From the NCBI GenBank assembly GCA_022482495.1, contig JAKVPA010000008.1, forward strand, positions 1 through 64,000: 64,000 bases of DNA, in the 5' to 3' direction. This DNA is from Sphaerochaeta sp. (GTDB lineage: Bacteria > Spirochaetota > Spirochaetia > Sphaerochaetales > Sphaerochaetaceae). Numbering within the stretch: position 1 is the stretch's first letter; each line of letters opens with the position of its first letter. A program made the translations under genes and the position numbers. Below the pieces are notes generated by a model that saw nothing but the letters and a program-made list of their open reading frames with translations, was not told the origin of the DNA and searched no databases. Below, piece after piece: positions 28,428 through 38,591 of this stretch.

Positions 28428-29609
28428 ATGCGTTCCATCGCCACCTCATTGGGGGTATCCAACGAGAACAAGCGTCTGATGTACGCGATGTATTTCGCGT
28501 TTTTCTGCAGTGGCCTGATGAGCCAGCTCTTCGGAGCAATCCTCCCTTCCTCCAGGAGGAGTATCACCTTTCCTACACCTTCCGGGGCATGTTGCTCTCC
28601 GCCCATCAGGCAGGCAACCTGATCGCCGTGTTTGTCGCAGGCTACCTGCCCTATGCCATCGGCAGAAAACGAAGCACCATGTACCTGACCGCGGGGAAAG
28701 CCATCGGGCTTACCATGATCGTATTGACCGGCAACCCGGTGTTGCTGCTCTTCGCATTCCTCCTGACCGGTGTGGGACGGGGAACATTGTCCAACATCAC
28801 CAACGTGGTGACGGCGGAGATTTCCACCAAAAAGACCAGCGCGTTGAACATTCTCCATTCCACGTTCGCCGTCGGAGCGTTCATTTCCCCGATCATCGTC
28901 CTGGCGTTGACCCGCCACAACCCGTCGTGGTGGTGGATTTCCGTCGCCTTGATCGTCGAGTTGGAAATCTTCTCCCTGGGCGCCATCGATACCTCCAACC
29001 TCTCCGACACGCCGATGAAGAAGAGTCAGGACCAGGGACGGGGATACTTCAAGGATGCCCACTGGTGGATCAACACCGGCATCCTGTTCTTCTATCTGTG
29101 CAATGAAGCGTCCATCATGGGGTGGTTGATCACCTACTTCAAGGAAACAGGGCAGACTTGCTCCCGCCGTCGCCCAGATCTCATCCTCCCTGCTGTGGTT
29201 GATGATGCTGGCCGGCAGACTGACCTGTGCCGCCGTCAGCGGCAAACTCCACAAGAATTCCCTGTTGCTGGTGCTGGGTCTTGCCCAGACGGCCTGCTTT
29301 TTGGTGATGCTGACCAGCGGAAACAAAACCGTTACGTTGGTCTCCGTCCTGCTTCTCGGCCTGTTCATGAGCGCCACCTACCCGACAACGCTGGGCACGA
29401 TGCCCAACCGGTACAACAGCTCCACCGTGGCTACAGGGAACTGCATCGCCATCGCGTCCATCGGGGGCATCCTGATGCCGATCATCGTCGGGGCTGTCGC
29501 GGAGAAAACGGGAATCGCCGGCGGCATCGCCACCATTTCCATCGCGCTGTTCTGCATGGTGGCCCTGATGGTCACCAAACGGATCCTGGAAAAGGACGGA
29601 AAGGAGTAA
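28428..29609 (+). CDS. Major facilitator superfamily transporter, two frameshifts
   Basis: A twelve-helix MFS protein of about 390 residues. It begins MRSIATSLGVSNENKRLMYAMYFAFFCSGLM and carries the loop motif GYLPYAIGRKRSTMY between helices 2 and 3. The second half includes LGLFMSATYPTTLGTMPNRY. A missing base in CCC at 28544-28546 and an extra base in GGG at 29150-29152 break the frame; corrected joints read GAILPFLQEEYHLSYTFRG and ETGRLAPAVAQISSSLLWLMMLAGRL. The ribosome binding site AAGGAAG precedes the ATG. It is the first gene of an operon with a two-component system and a TRAP-type binding protein, which suggests a common ligand such as a sugar or sugar acid. Confidence 0.8.
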
Positions 29610-29612
29610 CCA

Positions 29613-31080
29613 ATGGGAGGGCGCCTCAGGCCGACATTCCAGACGATCATCCTGACCTTGTGTCTGTCCATCCTGGCCTGTACGCTTGCCGTGTCCTTCA
29701 TTCTGCTTTCCCGGGTCTACGCCATCGCCGGGAACATGCAGCAAAGCATCTCCACCTACCAGACGATCAACCAATTGTCCCGGAACATCAGCGAAGCAGG
29801 AGAGACCTACCAGCAGTTTTTCACCGGGTTGACCGGTGCGGAAACTCTGGAGGAGATATCCCATGGCGGTGGAAACATCCGGGACGCGCTCTACCGGGCC
29901 AAAGCGGAAGCGAACAACCTTGCCGTCACCTACCAGGAAAACCAAGACCGGTACTTTCTGGTCCGGGCCATCCAGAACGGCTTGGATTACCTCACCACTT
30001 ACGTCGATACGATGATGGGCAAATCCTTCCCGCTGCAGAGTGAAGCGGAATTCAGCGACTATTACTGGGGACTGAAGGTCTTCACCTACCTGGATGGATA
30101 CTGCTACAACCAATTGCTCAGCCAGGCGGTGCGTGCCGATTCCCTGGCATCCATCCGGAACCAGGAAATGATGACCCGCCTTCGTGTGCTGGTGATTTTG
30201 GTGCTCCTCGTCGTCTGCGCGACCGCCATCATCGCCAGTGTGGGCATCACCCACCGGCTGACCAATCCGCTGAGAGACATGGTGGAAACCGCGGGGGAGA
30301 TCACCAAGGGAAACCTGGACACCCCGGACCTGCTTCCCTCCGGACCTCGGGAACTGCTCTTTCTGGAATCCAGCATGAACACGATGAAACAGAGCCTGAA
30401 GGAGCGGATTTCACTGGAACAACAGCTGTACCAGCACACGCTCCAGCAGGAGAAGATGCACCGGGAGTTGGAACGGGCCCAGTTCCTCTCCCTGCAAAGC
30501 CAGATCAACCCACACTTTTTGTTCAACACCCTGACCACGATCAGTCATACCGCGCTGTTCGAGAAGGCGGACAAGACCGTCACGTTGATCAACACGCTGG
30601 CAGGGTTCCTCCGGTATCCGCTGGAATACAAGGACAGTGTTCCCCTGGAGATGGAGTTCGCCTTCACCCGCCAATACCTGGAACTGCAGAAGGCGCGGTT
30701 CAACGACCGGCTCGCCTATTCGCTTTCATTGGCTCCGTCGCTCCGGTCGTTGATGGCTCCCCCGTTGTTCCTCCAACCGTTGGTGGAAAATGCCATCAAG
30801 CATGGGCTTGAACCGCTTCCCGAAGGGGGCTTTCCTCACCGTCACGGCGACGGAAGACTTAGGCCGCGCCACCATCATCGTGGAAGACAGCGGTGTGGGG
30901 ATCAAAGCGGATTTCTCCGTGGAGAATCTGCAATCCGACGGGAAACACATCGGCATCGTCAATGTACGGGATCGCCTTTCCATGTTCACCGGAGGAAAAG
31001 GATCCTTCACCATGCAACGGATATCCGAGGAAGGCGGCACACGGGTTACCATCACCATCCCGACAGGAGGACTGACATGA
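29613..31080 (+). CDS. YesM/LytS-type sensor histidine kinase, one frameshift
   Basis: A membrane sensor kinase of about 488 residues. Two membrane helices (about residues 10-36 and 190-212) enclose a mainly helical periplasmic domain. A HAMP region follows, then the His_kinase segment LSLQSQINPHFLFNTLTTISHT with the phosphoacceptor His. The N-box VENAIKHGLEP and GHGI-type IVEDSGVGIKADF form the ATP-binding part. A +1 insertion at the G run 30825-30829 splits the ATPase domain; corrected sequence reads LPEGAFLTVTATEDLGRATIIVEDSG. An uncorrected reading runs open into the next gene and falsely suggests a hybrid kinase. The stop overlaps the response-regulator ATG. The MFS gene ends three bases upstream. 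Confidence 0.87.
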
Positions 31081-32537
31081 CCTACACGGCATTGATCGTC
31101 GATGATGAGAATCTGGAACGGGATGCCATCGCCTTGATGATCTTCCGCAGCGGGCGTCCCTTCACCTGTCTGAAAGCAGCCAACGGGGAGGAAGCGGTCA
31201 ACATGGTCCATGAGCATGACCCGCAGGTGGTGTTCATGGACATCCAGATGCCGGTGCTCTCCGGTCTGGAGGCTGCCAGGCAGATCAAGGCATACGACCA
31301 GCGGATCGCCATCGTGTTTCTCACCGCCTGGGGAACGTTCGATTTCGCCAAGGAAGCGCTCCAATTGGGCGCGACGGATTATCTGGTAAAACCGACCACC
31401 CAACAGGCGCTCAACAGCACGTTGGACAAAGTGATGGCCTATATCGCCCGACAGAAGCAACCGGAGGAGCGGATGCGTTCCGTCCTTGGGGCATTCACCC
31501 GGGACTTCTTTGCCTCGTTGAAATACGGCACGGTGGACGAAGAGAAAGCGCGCCAGTACTTCCGCCTGCTGCAGATCACGTTGGAATGCGGCTTTGCCAT
31601 CGTGGTGAGCAACCTCACCACGGCGCGGTTGCAGGAAATCCAACAGGCGGATCCTCTGCTTGAAGAGACAAAACTCTGCTATTACTCCAGTTTCGACCGC
31701 ATCACCATTCTGCTGTTCACCAACCGGACGGAAGCGTTGATGGAACGGTGTGAGCAGGCAGTTTCCCAGGATTCGGGAATCATCCAGGGTATCGGGCTTC
31801 CGTTCCAGAACCTCAAAGAAATCCCCCGTTCCATCCATTCCGCGTCCATGGCACGACTCTGGGCCGGTCAGGAAGGCGCGCGTTCCCTGCGGTTCCAGGA
31901 ACGCAAAGGATTGGACACCCAGATCGCAACCCAGCAGATCGCCAACTCCGTCGCCAAGGCACGGGAGGCGGTGCTTGCCGGGGATCTGCAGCAGGCCAGG
32001 CAGGAAGCGCACGTCATTCTGGATATCTCCCAGGAACTTCCCGACCCCGAAGAGACCGCCTACCAAGCCATTGTGGTGTTCACCTACACGTTGAAAGCGG
32101 AAATCCCCTACTTCTTCCGCGCCGATCCGGAGAAAGCCTCCATTCGGGAGATGGAAGTGTATCTGATGGACTACATCGACGCCGCGGTATCCGCCGTACG
32201 AGAAGACAACCGCAACAAGTACAGCCGTTCGTTCGCCATGGTGGACCGGTATCTTCACCTGCACTACGCCGACCAGGTGGGGGTGAACACCCTTTCGGAA
32301 ATGATGCAGATCAACCCCAGTTATTTCTCCAAATTGTTCAAGGAATACTTCCACAAGTCCTATGTGGAGTACCTGACGGACATTCGGTTGGAAAAAGCAA
32401 AGGCGCTTCTTTCCAGCGGAGAAAGCGTGCAGACCACGGCGGAGAAGACCGGGTTCTCCGACCACACCTATTTTGCCCGGGTGTTCAAACAGAAATACGG
32501 GGTTTCCCCGACGGACTTCAAGAAGGTGCAAGGATGA
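31077..32537 (+). CDS. AraC-type response regulator (YesN-like)
   Basis: A 486-residue cytoplasmic regulator paired with the preceding kinase. The receiver domain has the acidic pair in IVDDENLERD, the phosphoacceptor Asp in VVFMDIQMPVLSG (near residue 55) and Lys in YLVKPTT. A long middle region of unknown fold follows. The C-terminal AraC/XylS helix-turn-helix includes INPSYFSKLFKEYFHKSYVEYLTDIRLEKAKALL and FSDHTYFARVFKQKYGVSPTDFKK. The start ATG overlaps the kinase stop, and the stop overlaps the lipoprotein ATG (ATGA at 32534-32537). Likely targets are this operon and the TRAP genes downstream, by position only. Confidence 0.9.
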   Translation: MTYTALIVDDENLERDAIALMIFRSGRPFTCLKAANGEEAVNMVHEHDPQVVFMDIQMPVLSGLEAARQIKAYDQRIAIVFLTAWGTFDFAKEALQLGATDYLVKPTTQQALNSTLDKVMAYIARQKQPEERMRSVLGAFTRDFFASLKYGTVDEEKARQYFRLLQITLECGFAIVVSNLTTARLQEIQQADPLLEETKLCYYSSFDRITILLFTNRTEALMERCEQAVSQDSGIIQGIGLPFQNLKEIPRSIHSASMARLWAGQEGARSLRFQERKGLDTQIATQQIANSVAKAREAVLAGDLQQARQEAHVILDISQELPDPEETAYQAIVVFTYTLKAEIPYFFRADPEKASIREMEVYLMDYIDAAVSAVREDNRNKYSRSFAMVDRYLHLHYADQVGVNTLSEMMQINPSYFSKLFKEYFHKSYVEYLTDIRLEKAKALLSSGESVQTTAEKTGFSDHTYFARVFKQKYGVSPTDFKKVQG

Positions 32538-33535
32538 AACGTCTGATACCGTGCCTCCTGCTCATCCCGCTGTTGCTTCTCTCCTGTTCCAAACAGGAAC
32601 CAGCCACCACCCAGCAACCCAGTCCGCAACTGGTACTCAGATATGCGGAAAACCAACCACTGGAGTACCCGACCACCCAGGCCGCCCTGTGGTTCGCCGA
32701 GCAGGTCAACCAACGGACGGACGGGCGGATTTCCATCATCGTCTACCCGGACGCAAAACTGGGCGATGAGAAATCGGTGTTCGAACAGATGGAATTCGGC
32801 GCGATTGATTTTGCCCGTGGCTCGCTTTCCCCGCTCTCCGAACTCGCGCCGTCGCTGAACATCCTCCAGCTCCCCTACCTGTACCGGGACGCCCAGCACA
32901 TGTGGAATGTCCTGGACGGGGCGATCGGCGACCAGTTCCTCCGCTCCCTGGAGCCAAAAGGAATCATCGGGCTTTCCTGGTATGACGCAGGTTCACGGAA
33001 CTTCTACACCTCCGGACATTCCATCACCACGCTCCAGGACATGCAACACCTGAAGATCCGTGTCCAGGAATCCCAACTGATGAGCGCGATGATCATTGCC
33101 CTGGGCGCCACACCGGTGCAGATGCCCTATGGAAACGTGTACGCCAGTCTGCAGACCGGAGAAGTGGATGGCGCGGAAAACAACTGGCCAAGCTACGAAG
33201 CCACCCGCCACTACGAGGTTGCCAAGTACTTTGTCACCGACGGGCACAACCGGGTTCCGGAAATGCAGATCGTCAGCGCCATGACGTGGGACAGCCTGAG
33301 CCAGGAAGACCGGGACATCATTGCCCAGTGCGCCAGGGAATCCTCCGCCATTGAGCGGAAACTTTGGGCGGAGAAGGAACAGACGGCCAGGGAACACGTC
33401 CTTTCCAAAGGCGTGGTGGTCACCGAACTCGCTCCCGGAGAACGGGAGAAGTTTGAGGAAGCGGTACGTCCGCTGTACACCACGTTCGGTTCGGGATACC
33501 AGGACATCATCCAACAGATCCAAGCTACTCCATAG
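32534..33535 (+). CDS. TRAP-type substrate-binding lipoprotein (DctP family), probable sensor component
   Basis: A 333-residue DctP-family binding protein. The signal peptide ends in lipobox LLSC with Cys18, so it is lipid-anchored rather than free. Family segments include FARGSLSPLSELAPSLNILQLPYLYRD, the substrate-carboxylate Arg region LKIRVQESQLMSAMIIALGATPVQM and TGEVDGAENNWPSYEATRHYEVAKYF. It is translationally coupled to a kinase/regulator pair and has no permease of its own. A related binding protein with a full TRAP permease follows after 160 bases. An anchored receptor presenting ligand to the kinase is a reasonable inference; a second uptake protein is the alternative. Confidence 0.85.
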   Translation: MKRLIPCLLLIPLLLLSCSKQEPATTQQPSPQLVLRYAENQPLEYPTTQAALWFAEQVNQRTDGRISIIVYPDAKLGDEKSVFEQMEFGAIDFARGSLSPLSELAPSLNILQLPYLYRDAQHMWNVLDGAIGDQFLRSLEPKGIIGLSWYDAGSRNFYTSGHSITTLQDMQHLKIRVQESQLMSAMIIALGATPVQMPYGNVYASLQTGEVDGAENNWPSYEATRHYEVAKYFVTDGHNRVPEMQIVSAMTWDSLSQEDRDIIAQCARESSAIERKLWAEKEQTAREHVLSKGVVVTELAPGEREKFEEAVRPLYTTFGSGYQDIIQQIQATP

Positions 33536-33695
33536 TGTACATTTCTGAAAAAATTTTGCCCGATTCCATAAAATTCCATCTTCACAGGTGAAAAACCCAA
33601 TGGGAAAATGAATCGGAATGTGGAGCGATGGGAAAAGTCCTGACGCGCCACATCCGGCACGCCGGTATCGGCGTCCCATTTTTCAGGAGGTTTGT

Positions 33696-34734
33696 ATGAA
33701 AAAACTGTTCGTCGCTCTGTTGATGGTGCTGACGGTATTCACCCTGTCAGTCGCCGCGCAAGGTGGAACGGAAGCCGCAGGCACCAAAACCACTGCTCCC
33801 GCCAAAACGGTCACCTTGAAGCTTTCCGAAGTGCACGCCGAAGGATATCCCACGGCACTTGCTGATCACGAGTTCGCCCGCTTGGTCGAAGAGCGCACCA
33901 ATGGCAGAGTAAAAATTGAAGTGTACACCGGCGGAACGCTGTACGGACAGGAAACGGGATCCATCGAAGCCATGCAGGCTGGTGACCTTGCTTTCGCTCG
34001 TGTATCCGCATCCCCCGTTGCTTCGTACGTTCCCGCCCTCAACGCCATTCAGATGCCGTTCCTGTACAAGAACGCCGCTCACCAGTGGGCAGTCCTTGAT
34101 GGCGAAATCGGCCAGCAGATGCTTGCTGACATCGAGAAGTCTGGTTCCGGCCTGATGGGTCTCTGCTACTATGATGCAGGTGCCCGTTCCTTCTATCTGA
34201 CCAAGGAAGTCCATTCCGTCGCCGACATGAAGGGCTTGAAGATTCGTATGCAGAACAACCAGATGATGGTTGATATGGTCACTTCCCTGGGAGCCACCGG
34301 TGTGACCGGTATCGGACCGAACGACGTCTACTCTGCCATCACCCAGAAAGTGATCGACGGTGCAGAGAACAACTGGCCGACCTACCAGAACATGGGTGAC
34401 TACGAAGCCGCCAAGTACTACATTCTTGACGAGCACACCAGAGTCCCTGAGATTCTGCTTGGTTCCGTCGCTGCCCTGAAGGCTGTCAGTGCCGATGATC
34501 TTGCCATCATCAAGCAGTGCGCCAAGGACACCGAGGAATTTCGAGAAGAAAGCCTGGGCCGCCAAAGAGAAAGAGTCCGAAGAGATCGTCCGCGCCAAGG
34601 GTACGGTGGTCATCGAGCTGACTCCGGAAGCCAAGGCTGAGTTCCAGAGCCGGATGAGCGGCGTGTATGCCAAGTATGGCAAGGATTACACCGACGTCAT
34701 CCAGAAAATCCAAGAGATTGGAAAGAACTACTAA
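33696..34734 (+). CDS. dctP: TRAP transporter substrate-binding protein DctP, one frameshift
   Basis: A periplasmic binding protein of about 345 residues with a normal signal peptide (MKKLFVALLMVLTVFTLSVAAQG). The family core is ADHEFARLVEERTNGRVKIEVY, QMPFLYKNAAHQWAVLDGEIG, MKGLKIRMQNNQMMVDMVTSLGATGV and KVIDGAENNWPTYQNMGDYEAAKYY. A +1 insertion (TTT at 34539-34541) separates the last 60 residues; corrected reading is DTEEFEKKAWAAKEKESEEIV. A CAGGAGG ribosome binding site precedes the ATG. It probably feeds DctQ and DctM encoded next with an organic acid, perhaps a hexuronate given the nearby uxuA and uxuB. Confidence 0.9.
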
Positions 34735-34746
34735 GGTTTGATGCAC

Positions 34747-34776
34747 ACCAGGGAGGCGGAAATCCGCTTCCCTGGT
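34747..34776 (+). promoter_or_regulatory. Intercistronic hairpin between binding-protein and permease genes
   Basis: ACCAGGGAGGCGGA pairs with TCCGCTTCCCTGGT over 14 positions with one wobble and a two-base gap. No long T run follows. Such hairpins behind binding-protein genes usually protect the upstream mRNA or reduce read-through, giving more binding protein than permease. Confidence 0.6.
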
Positions 34777-34806
34777 TCTCTGTATTGGTTCTCACGGGGG
34801 AATTTC

Positions 34807-35466
34807 ATGCAAGAAAGACATTCCAAACAATCATTCCACGAATGGGCGGTAGCCAAGAACATGGTGCCTGATTACGCGAATAATCAAGGACACATGTTCT
34901 CTGAATGGTTGCGGGTCATCAACCACTGGGCCCATTTCATCATGTTGATCATCGCCGAAGTCGCGCTTGCCTCGATGATCGTCATCGTCTTCATGACCGT
35001 ACTGCTTCGGTACGTCTTCAATACCGGCATCGGTTGGGCGGAGGAGGTCCCCCGTCTCCTGGTGACGTTGTTCGCGTTCCTCGCCATGGCGTTCGGAGTG
35101 CGCGACCACATCCACATCTCCGTCAACCTGCTGTACAACCGTTGCGGCAAATGGGGCAAGAAGTTTTTTGATTATCTGTGTGACACCTCCATGCTGGTCT
35201 GTGGAATATACTTCCTGTACTTCGGCGGCAGACGCATGCTGATGATGATGAAGTTCCCCGGTACCCTGCCGATGACCGGCTGGCCGACCTGGCTGCAGTA
35301 CCTTCCCATTCCGCTTGCCGGCTTCCTGATCACGTTCGACTGTATCCTGTTCTTGACAGGGGTCTTGGACAAAGGAGACCTGCTGTACAGCGCGAAGGAA
35401 GTGGATTACGTCGCCATCGTGAAACAGCGTGAAGCGGCGAGACAACTCAAGGAGGCCTCCAAATGA
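34807..35466 (+). CDS. dctQ: TRAP transporter small permease DctQ
   Basis: A 219-residue inner-membrane protein with four membrane helices. The family sequence IVFMTVLLRYVFNTGIGWAEEVPRLLVTLFAFLAMAFGVRDHIHISVNLL contains the conserved Trp-Glu-Glu pair. It links the binding protein to the large permease in Na+-driven uptake. The ATG at 34807 has a GGGGGAA ribosome binding site; an in-frame TTG at 34738 is less likely because it would place the hairpin inside the gene. The stop overlaps the dctM start. Confidence 0.9.
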   Translation: MQERHSKQSFHEWAVAKNMVPDYANNQGHMFSEWLRVINHWAHFIMLIIAEVALASMIVIVFMTVLLRYVFNTGIGWAEEVPRLLVTLFAFLAMAFGVRDHIHISVNLLYNRCGKWGKKFFDYLCDTSMLVCGIYFLYFGGRRMLMMMKFPGTLPMTGWPTWLQYLPIPLAGFLITFDCILFLTGVLDKGDLLYSAKEVDYVAIVKQREAARQLKEASK

Positions 35467-36885
35467 GCATGACAGGCTGGGCGTCGTTCGCCCTTCTCGG
35501 AGGATTCTTCATCCTGATGTTCCTCCACATCCCCGTAACCTTCGCGCTTTTGATCGCAACGTTGATCTCCGCGACCCTTTCCGGACTGAACATCGCAGCG
35601 TTGATCTCCCCGATGCTGGACGGCGTGAGCAACTTCTCCCTGCTGGCCATCCCGTTCTTCATTCTGATGGGAGAGATTATGGCCGCCGGAAAGATTTCCG
35701 ACCGGATCATCGATTTCGCCAACCTGTTGGTCGGCAAATTCCGGGGAGGCCTGGCGTACGTCAACGTCGTCTCCTCCACCCTGTTCGGCGGTGTTTCCGG
35801 CTCAGCGGTCGCCTGATGTGGCATCCCTGGGTACCGTCGTCGTCCCGATGATGTACAAGCAGGGATACGACCATGAATTCTCTGTCGGCCTGACCGTCAC
35901 CACCGCCTGCCAAGGCGTGTTGATCCCGCCCAGCCACAACATGGTCATCTACGCGCTTGCCGCTGGTGGCGGCGTGTCCATCGGCGCCATGTTCATGGCC
36001 GGCCTGTTCCCCGGTCTGTTCCTGGGGCTGTGCTTCATGGTGTACTGCTTCTTTATCGGGAAACGGCTGAACTTCCCCAAAGGCATCATCATCGGCCCGG
36101 GAGACAAGATGCGCTGGCTGAAGTTTTCCAAGAGTCCGGCTGGCACCAAATGGTCCAACGTGAAGAATCCGGAGGGCTGGAGGATTCTGTCCAATCCGAA
36201 GTTCACCTGTGAGATGGGCAAATGCGTCGGAGTGATCCTCAACGCCATCCTGCCGATGTTCACGCTGGTCATCATCATGGTCGGTGTCGCCGCCGGTGTG
36301 TTCACCGCGACGGAATCGGCCGCCATCGCCTGTGTCTACGCCTTCCTGCTGACCTATGTGATTTATCGTTCGGACAGGATCTCACATTTTCCCCAGGTTC
36401 TGAAGAACACGTTGAAGACACTGGCTACGGTGCTTTCTCTGATCGCCACGGCAAAAGGGTTCGCCTACATGATGACCAACCTCCGCATCCCGGAGATGAT
36501 CACCAATTCGTTGATCTCCCTGACGGACAACCGTGTGTTGCTCCTTCTGGTCATCAACCTGATGTTGCTGCTCTTGGGCTGCTTCATGGACATGGCTCCG
36601 CTGATCATGATCATGACGCCGATCCTGTTGCCGGTCGTGACCGGCCCGATCATCCACATGTCTGAGATCCAGTTTGGCATCATGTTGATCTTCAACCTGG
36701 CCATCGGTCTGTGCACGCCTCCGGTAGGAACGGCGTTGTTCGTCGGATGCGCTGTTGGAAAAACAGAACTCGGACCGACCAGCAAGCGGATGATGGGATT
36801 GTTCCTGACCATGGTGTTCGCCCTGATGGTCGTCACCTTCTGGCCGCCACTGTCCACCTGGCTTCCGTCGGTCACCAAAGCGTAA
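35463..36885 (+). CDS. dctM: TRAP transporter large permease DctM, one frameshift
   Basis: A permease of about 473 residues with roughly twelve membrane helices that carries out Na+-coupled transport. Family segments are FALLIATLISATLSG, LLAIPFFILMGEIMAAGKISDRII, GGLAYVNVVSSTLFGGVSGSAVADVASLG, QGVLIPPSHNMVIYA and NLAIGLCTPPVGTALFVGCAVG. An extra C at 35812-35813 creates a false stop after GSAVA. Removing it restores the conserved joint VADVASLGTVVVPMM. The ATG at 35463 overlaps the dctQ stop. A strong bidirectional terminator follows. Confidence 0.92.
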
Positions 36886-36915
36886 CGGGAAAACCGTTTT
36901 CCTCTTCCAAAACAC

Positions 36916-36942
36916 AAAAGGCTGCCAAACCGGCAGCCTTTT
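36916..36942. terminator. Bidirectional terminator between dctM and the cyclase gene
   Basis: AAAAGGCTGCC / GGCAGCCTTTT form an 11-base-pair stem with a five-base loop. The A run and T run make it work for both converging transcripts. Confidence 0.9.
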
Positions 36943-36966
36943 GCAATGCAGGGAAGAAACAACCTG

Positions 36967-37656
36967 TTACGCGGAAAACTCCGACAATCCCTCGATGGCA
37001 TACGCCCGCACCGGACAGGAGTCCAGCCCTTTGATGGGCAGTGGAGCGTAACTCATGAAGAACGTATCGGTGGAAAGCCGATCCAAATGCTTCAGCACTT
37101 CCAGGAACACGATGTTCTCCGCCAAAAGGATGTCATGGAACGGCTTGACGTCCTCATTTCGGTTCTCGATGGACACGCCATCACCGAAACCGACACATTT
37201 GGCGTGATGCTCCTTCAGCCACTGGGCCGTCTCCCCGTTGACCAGCAGCCGCTTGTCCTCCGCCGTATTGGTCTTCGGCGTGAACGGCGTGAGTTTGTAT
37301 GGGGAATCCAGAATGACGATGTCCCCATCCTTCATCTTCGGGGCGCACACCGCATCCAGCATTTTCGCCGTGATGTAGGTATTGGGCTTTGCGTCGGAAA
37401 ACGTCACGTAGATGGCTCTCCCGAAGAACGTGGTGAGCGGCAGGTCCGCCACGGACGGCCAGGCGTCATTGTGATGGTACGGACACTCACAGTGCGTCCC
37501 AAGATGGCTCATCAAATCCATGTTGGTGTGGTAGTCAGGGATCGGCCCTCCGGTGTTGAAACGGTACAGCTTGCACCTTCTGGTTTCCGTTGCGGGATCC
37601 AGTTCCTTGGAAAGATCAACGATCCTCAACCCATGCATTTCATACACACAATCCAT
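36967..37656 (-). CDS. Cyclase / kynurenine-formamidase-like hydrolase
   Basis: A 229-residue metal-dependent amidohydrolase of the cyclase family (PF04199). The metal motif HxGTHxDxPxH appears as HLGTHCECPYHH (about residues 51-62), with Glu replacing the usual Asp. GDIVILDS and GVSIENRNEDVKPFHDILL are also typical. The family includes arylformamidases and enzymes acting on cyclic or lactone substrates, so a role in sugar-acid breakdown fits the neighbours (KPR-like, YhcH, uxuA and uxuB) but is not proven. The ATG at 37656 follows a GGAGAAGG ribosome binding site, 19 bases after the KPR-like stop. Confidence 0.75.
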   Translation of the reverse strand: MDCVYEMHGLRIVDLSKELDPATETRRCKLYRFNTGGPIPDYHTNMDLMSHLGTHCECPYHHNDAWPSVADLPLTTFFGRAIYVTFSDAKPNTYITAKMLDAVCAPKMKDGDIVILDSPYKLTPFTPKTNTAEDKRLLVNGETAQWLKEHHAKCVGFGDGVSIENRNEDVKPFHDILLAENIVFLEVLKHLDRLSTDTFFMSYAPLPIKGLDSCPVRAYAIEGLSEFSA

Positions 37657-37675
37657 ATATCCTTCTCCTTCAGGG

Positions 37676-38591
37676 TCAATCCCTGGGTTTGGTCTCCAGC
37701 GCGTGGATCAGACGCACCATCAACTCTTGTCGCGGCACGGGCACCTGCAGGGCCTTCGCCCTGCGGACCACATAGCCGCTGATCATATCCACTTCCGTCT
37801 TTCGCCCCGCCTTGATGTCGGAGTAGATCGACGTATATCCGCCATGGGCACGATCCAGAACGCCACGGATATCGCGCCTCACGTCCTCCCGGTCAAACGG
37901 ATACCCGTCCGCCTTGGCGACGGAAAGCGCCTCATCCACCAATGACACGACGGCATCCCACGTTTCCTGATGCTGTCCCAAGATATTCCATCGAACACTG
38001 CAGGACGGCGGTCAACGCGCTGATGCTGGTATTGTTGAACAGCTTGCGCCAGACGCTGCGCATCACTTCGGAAGAGACCTTGGTCGGGAATCCGCAGGCG
38101 GTGAATTCCGCCGCTATGGGCTCCAGGATACTGCTTTCCCCTTCCACCAGTCCGATGACCGTCACACCGGAGCCACCATGGACCACCACCCCTACATCCC
38201 GTACCGACGCGTTGTCCTGCGTCGTGCCGATGATGATCCGGGTCCGGGGGACGAACGGGAGAATCAACTCATCATGACCGGCTCCGTTCTGGAACGTGGC
38301 GACCAATGTGGATGGGCCGATCAAACCGGCGTTTGTCTGCAGCGCCTCCCGGGTATGCATTGATTTGACGAACAGAATTACCAGATCCACCGGAGACATT
38401 CCGGAGGTATCCGTCGTCGTGTCAGGATGGTACAGGTGCTCTCCATCCGCCTGGACGATACGCACGCCTTCCCGGCGGAGCAGTTCGGATTTTTCCGGAT
38501 GTACGCCAACAAGCACCACGTGGTTCCTGACGGACAACAGGCTGCCAAACAGGCATCCCATGGCGCCATCCCCAAGCACAGCGATACGCAT
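37676..38591 (-). CDS. Ketopantoate reductase family (ApbA/PanE-like) dehydrogenase, one frameshift
   Basis: An NADP-dependent 2-hydroxyacid dehydrogenase of about 304 residues. The N-terminal Rossmann motif is IAVLGDGAMGCLFGSLL. Further family segments are ILFVKSMHT, TLVATFQNGAGHDELI (with the substrate-binding Asn) and VWRKLFNNTSISALTAVL (Lys-x3-Asn). An extra base in the run 37977-37979 splits it; corrected joint MEYLGQHQETWDAVVSLVDEAL. The ATG at 38591 overlaps the yhcH stop (TGATG). Such proteins occur in pantothenate synthesis and also in sugar-acid operons. The LacI-linked context favours a catabolic role. Confidence 0.8.

Noticed and set aside
27863-29377. A 504-codon minus-strand frame overlapping the MFS gene
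   Set aside because: Only the part from ATG 28300 has a ribosome binding site and protein-like composition. The remainder is antisense to the MFS gene.
29613-32537. A single 974-codon open frame that looks like a hybrid kinase fused to an AraC-type regulator
   Set aside because: The fusion arises only because the +1 break at 30825-30829 shifts the kinase end into the regulator frame. In the corrected frame the kinase ends with its own stop at 31080, and the regulator has its own ATG at 31077.
33636-33685. A sigma-54 promoter or attenuator before dctP (GGCAC and GGC segments)
   Set aside because: The spacing between the GG and GC elements is about 16 rather than the required 11-12 bases, and the local hairpin is short with a weak T run.
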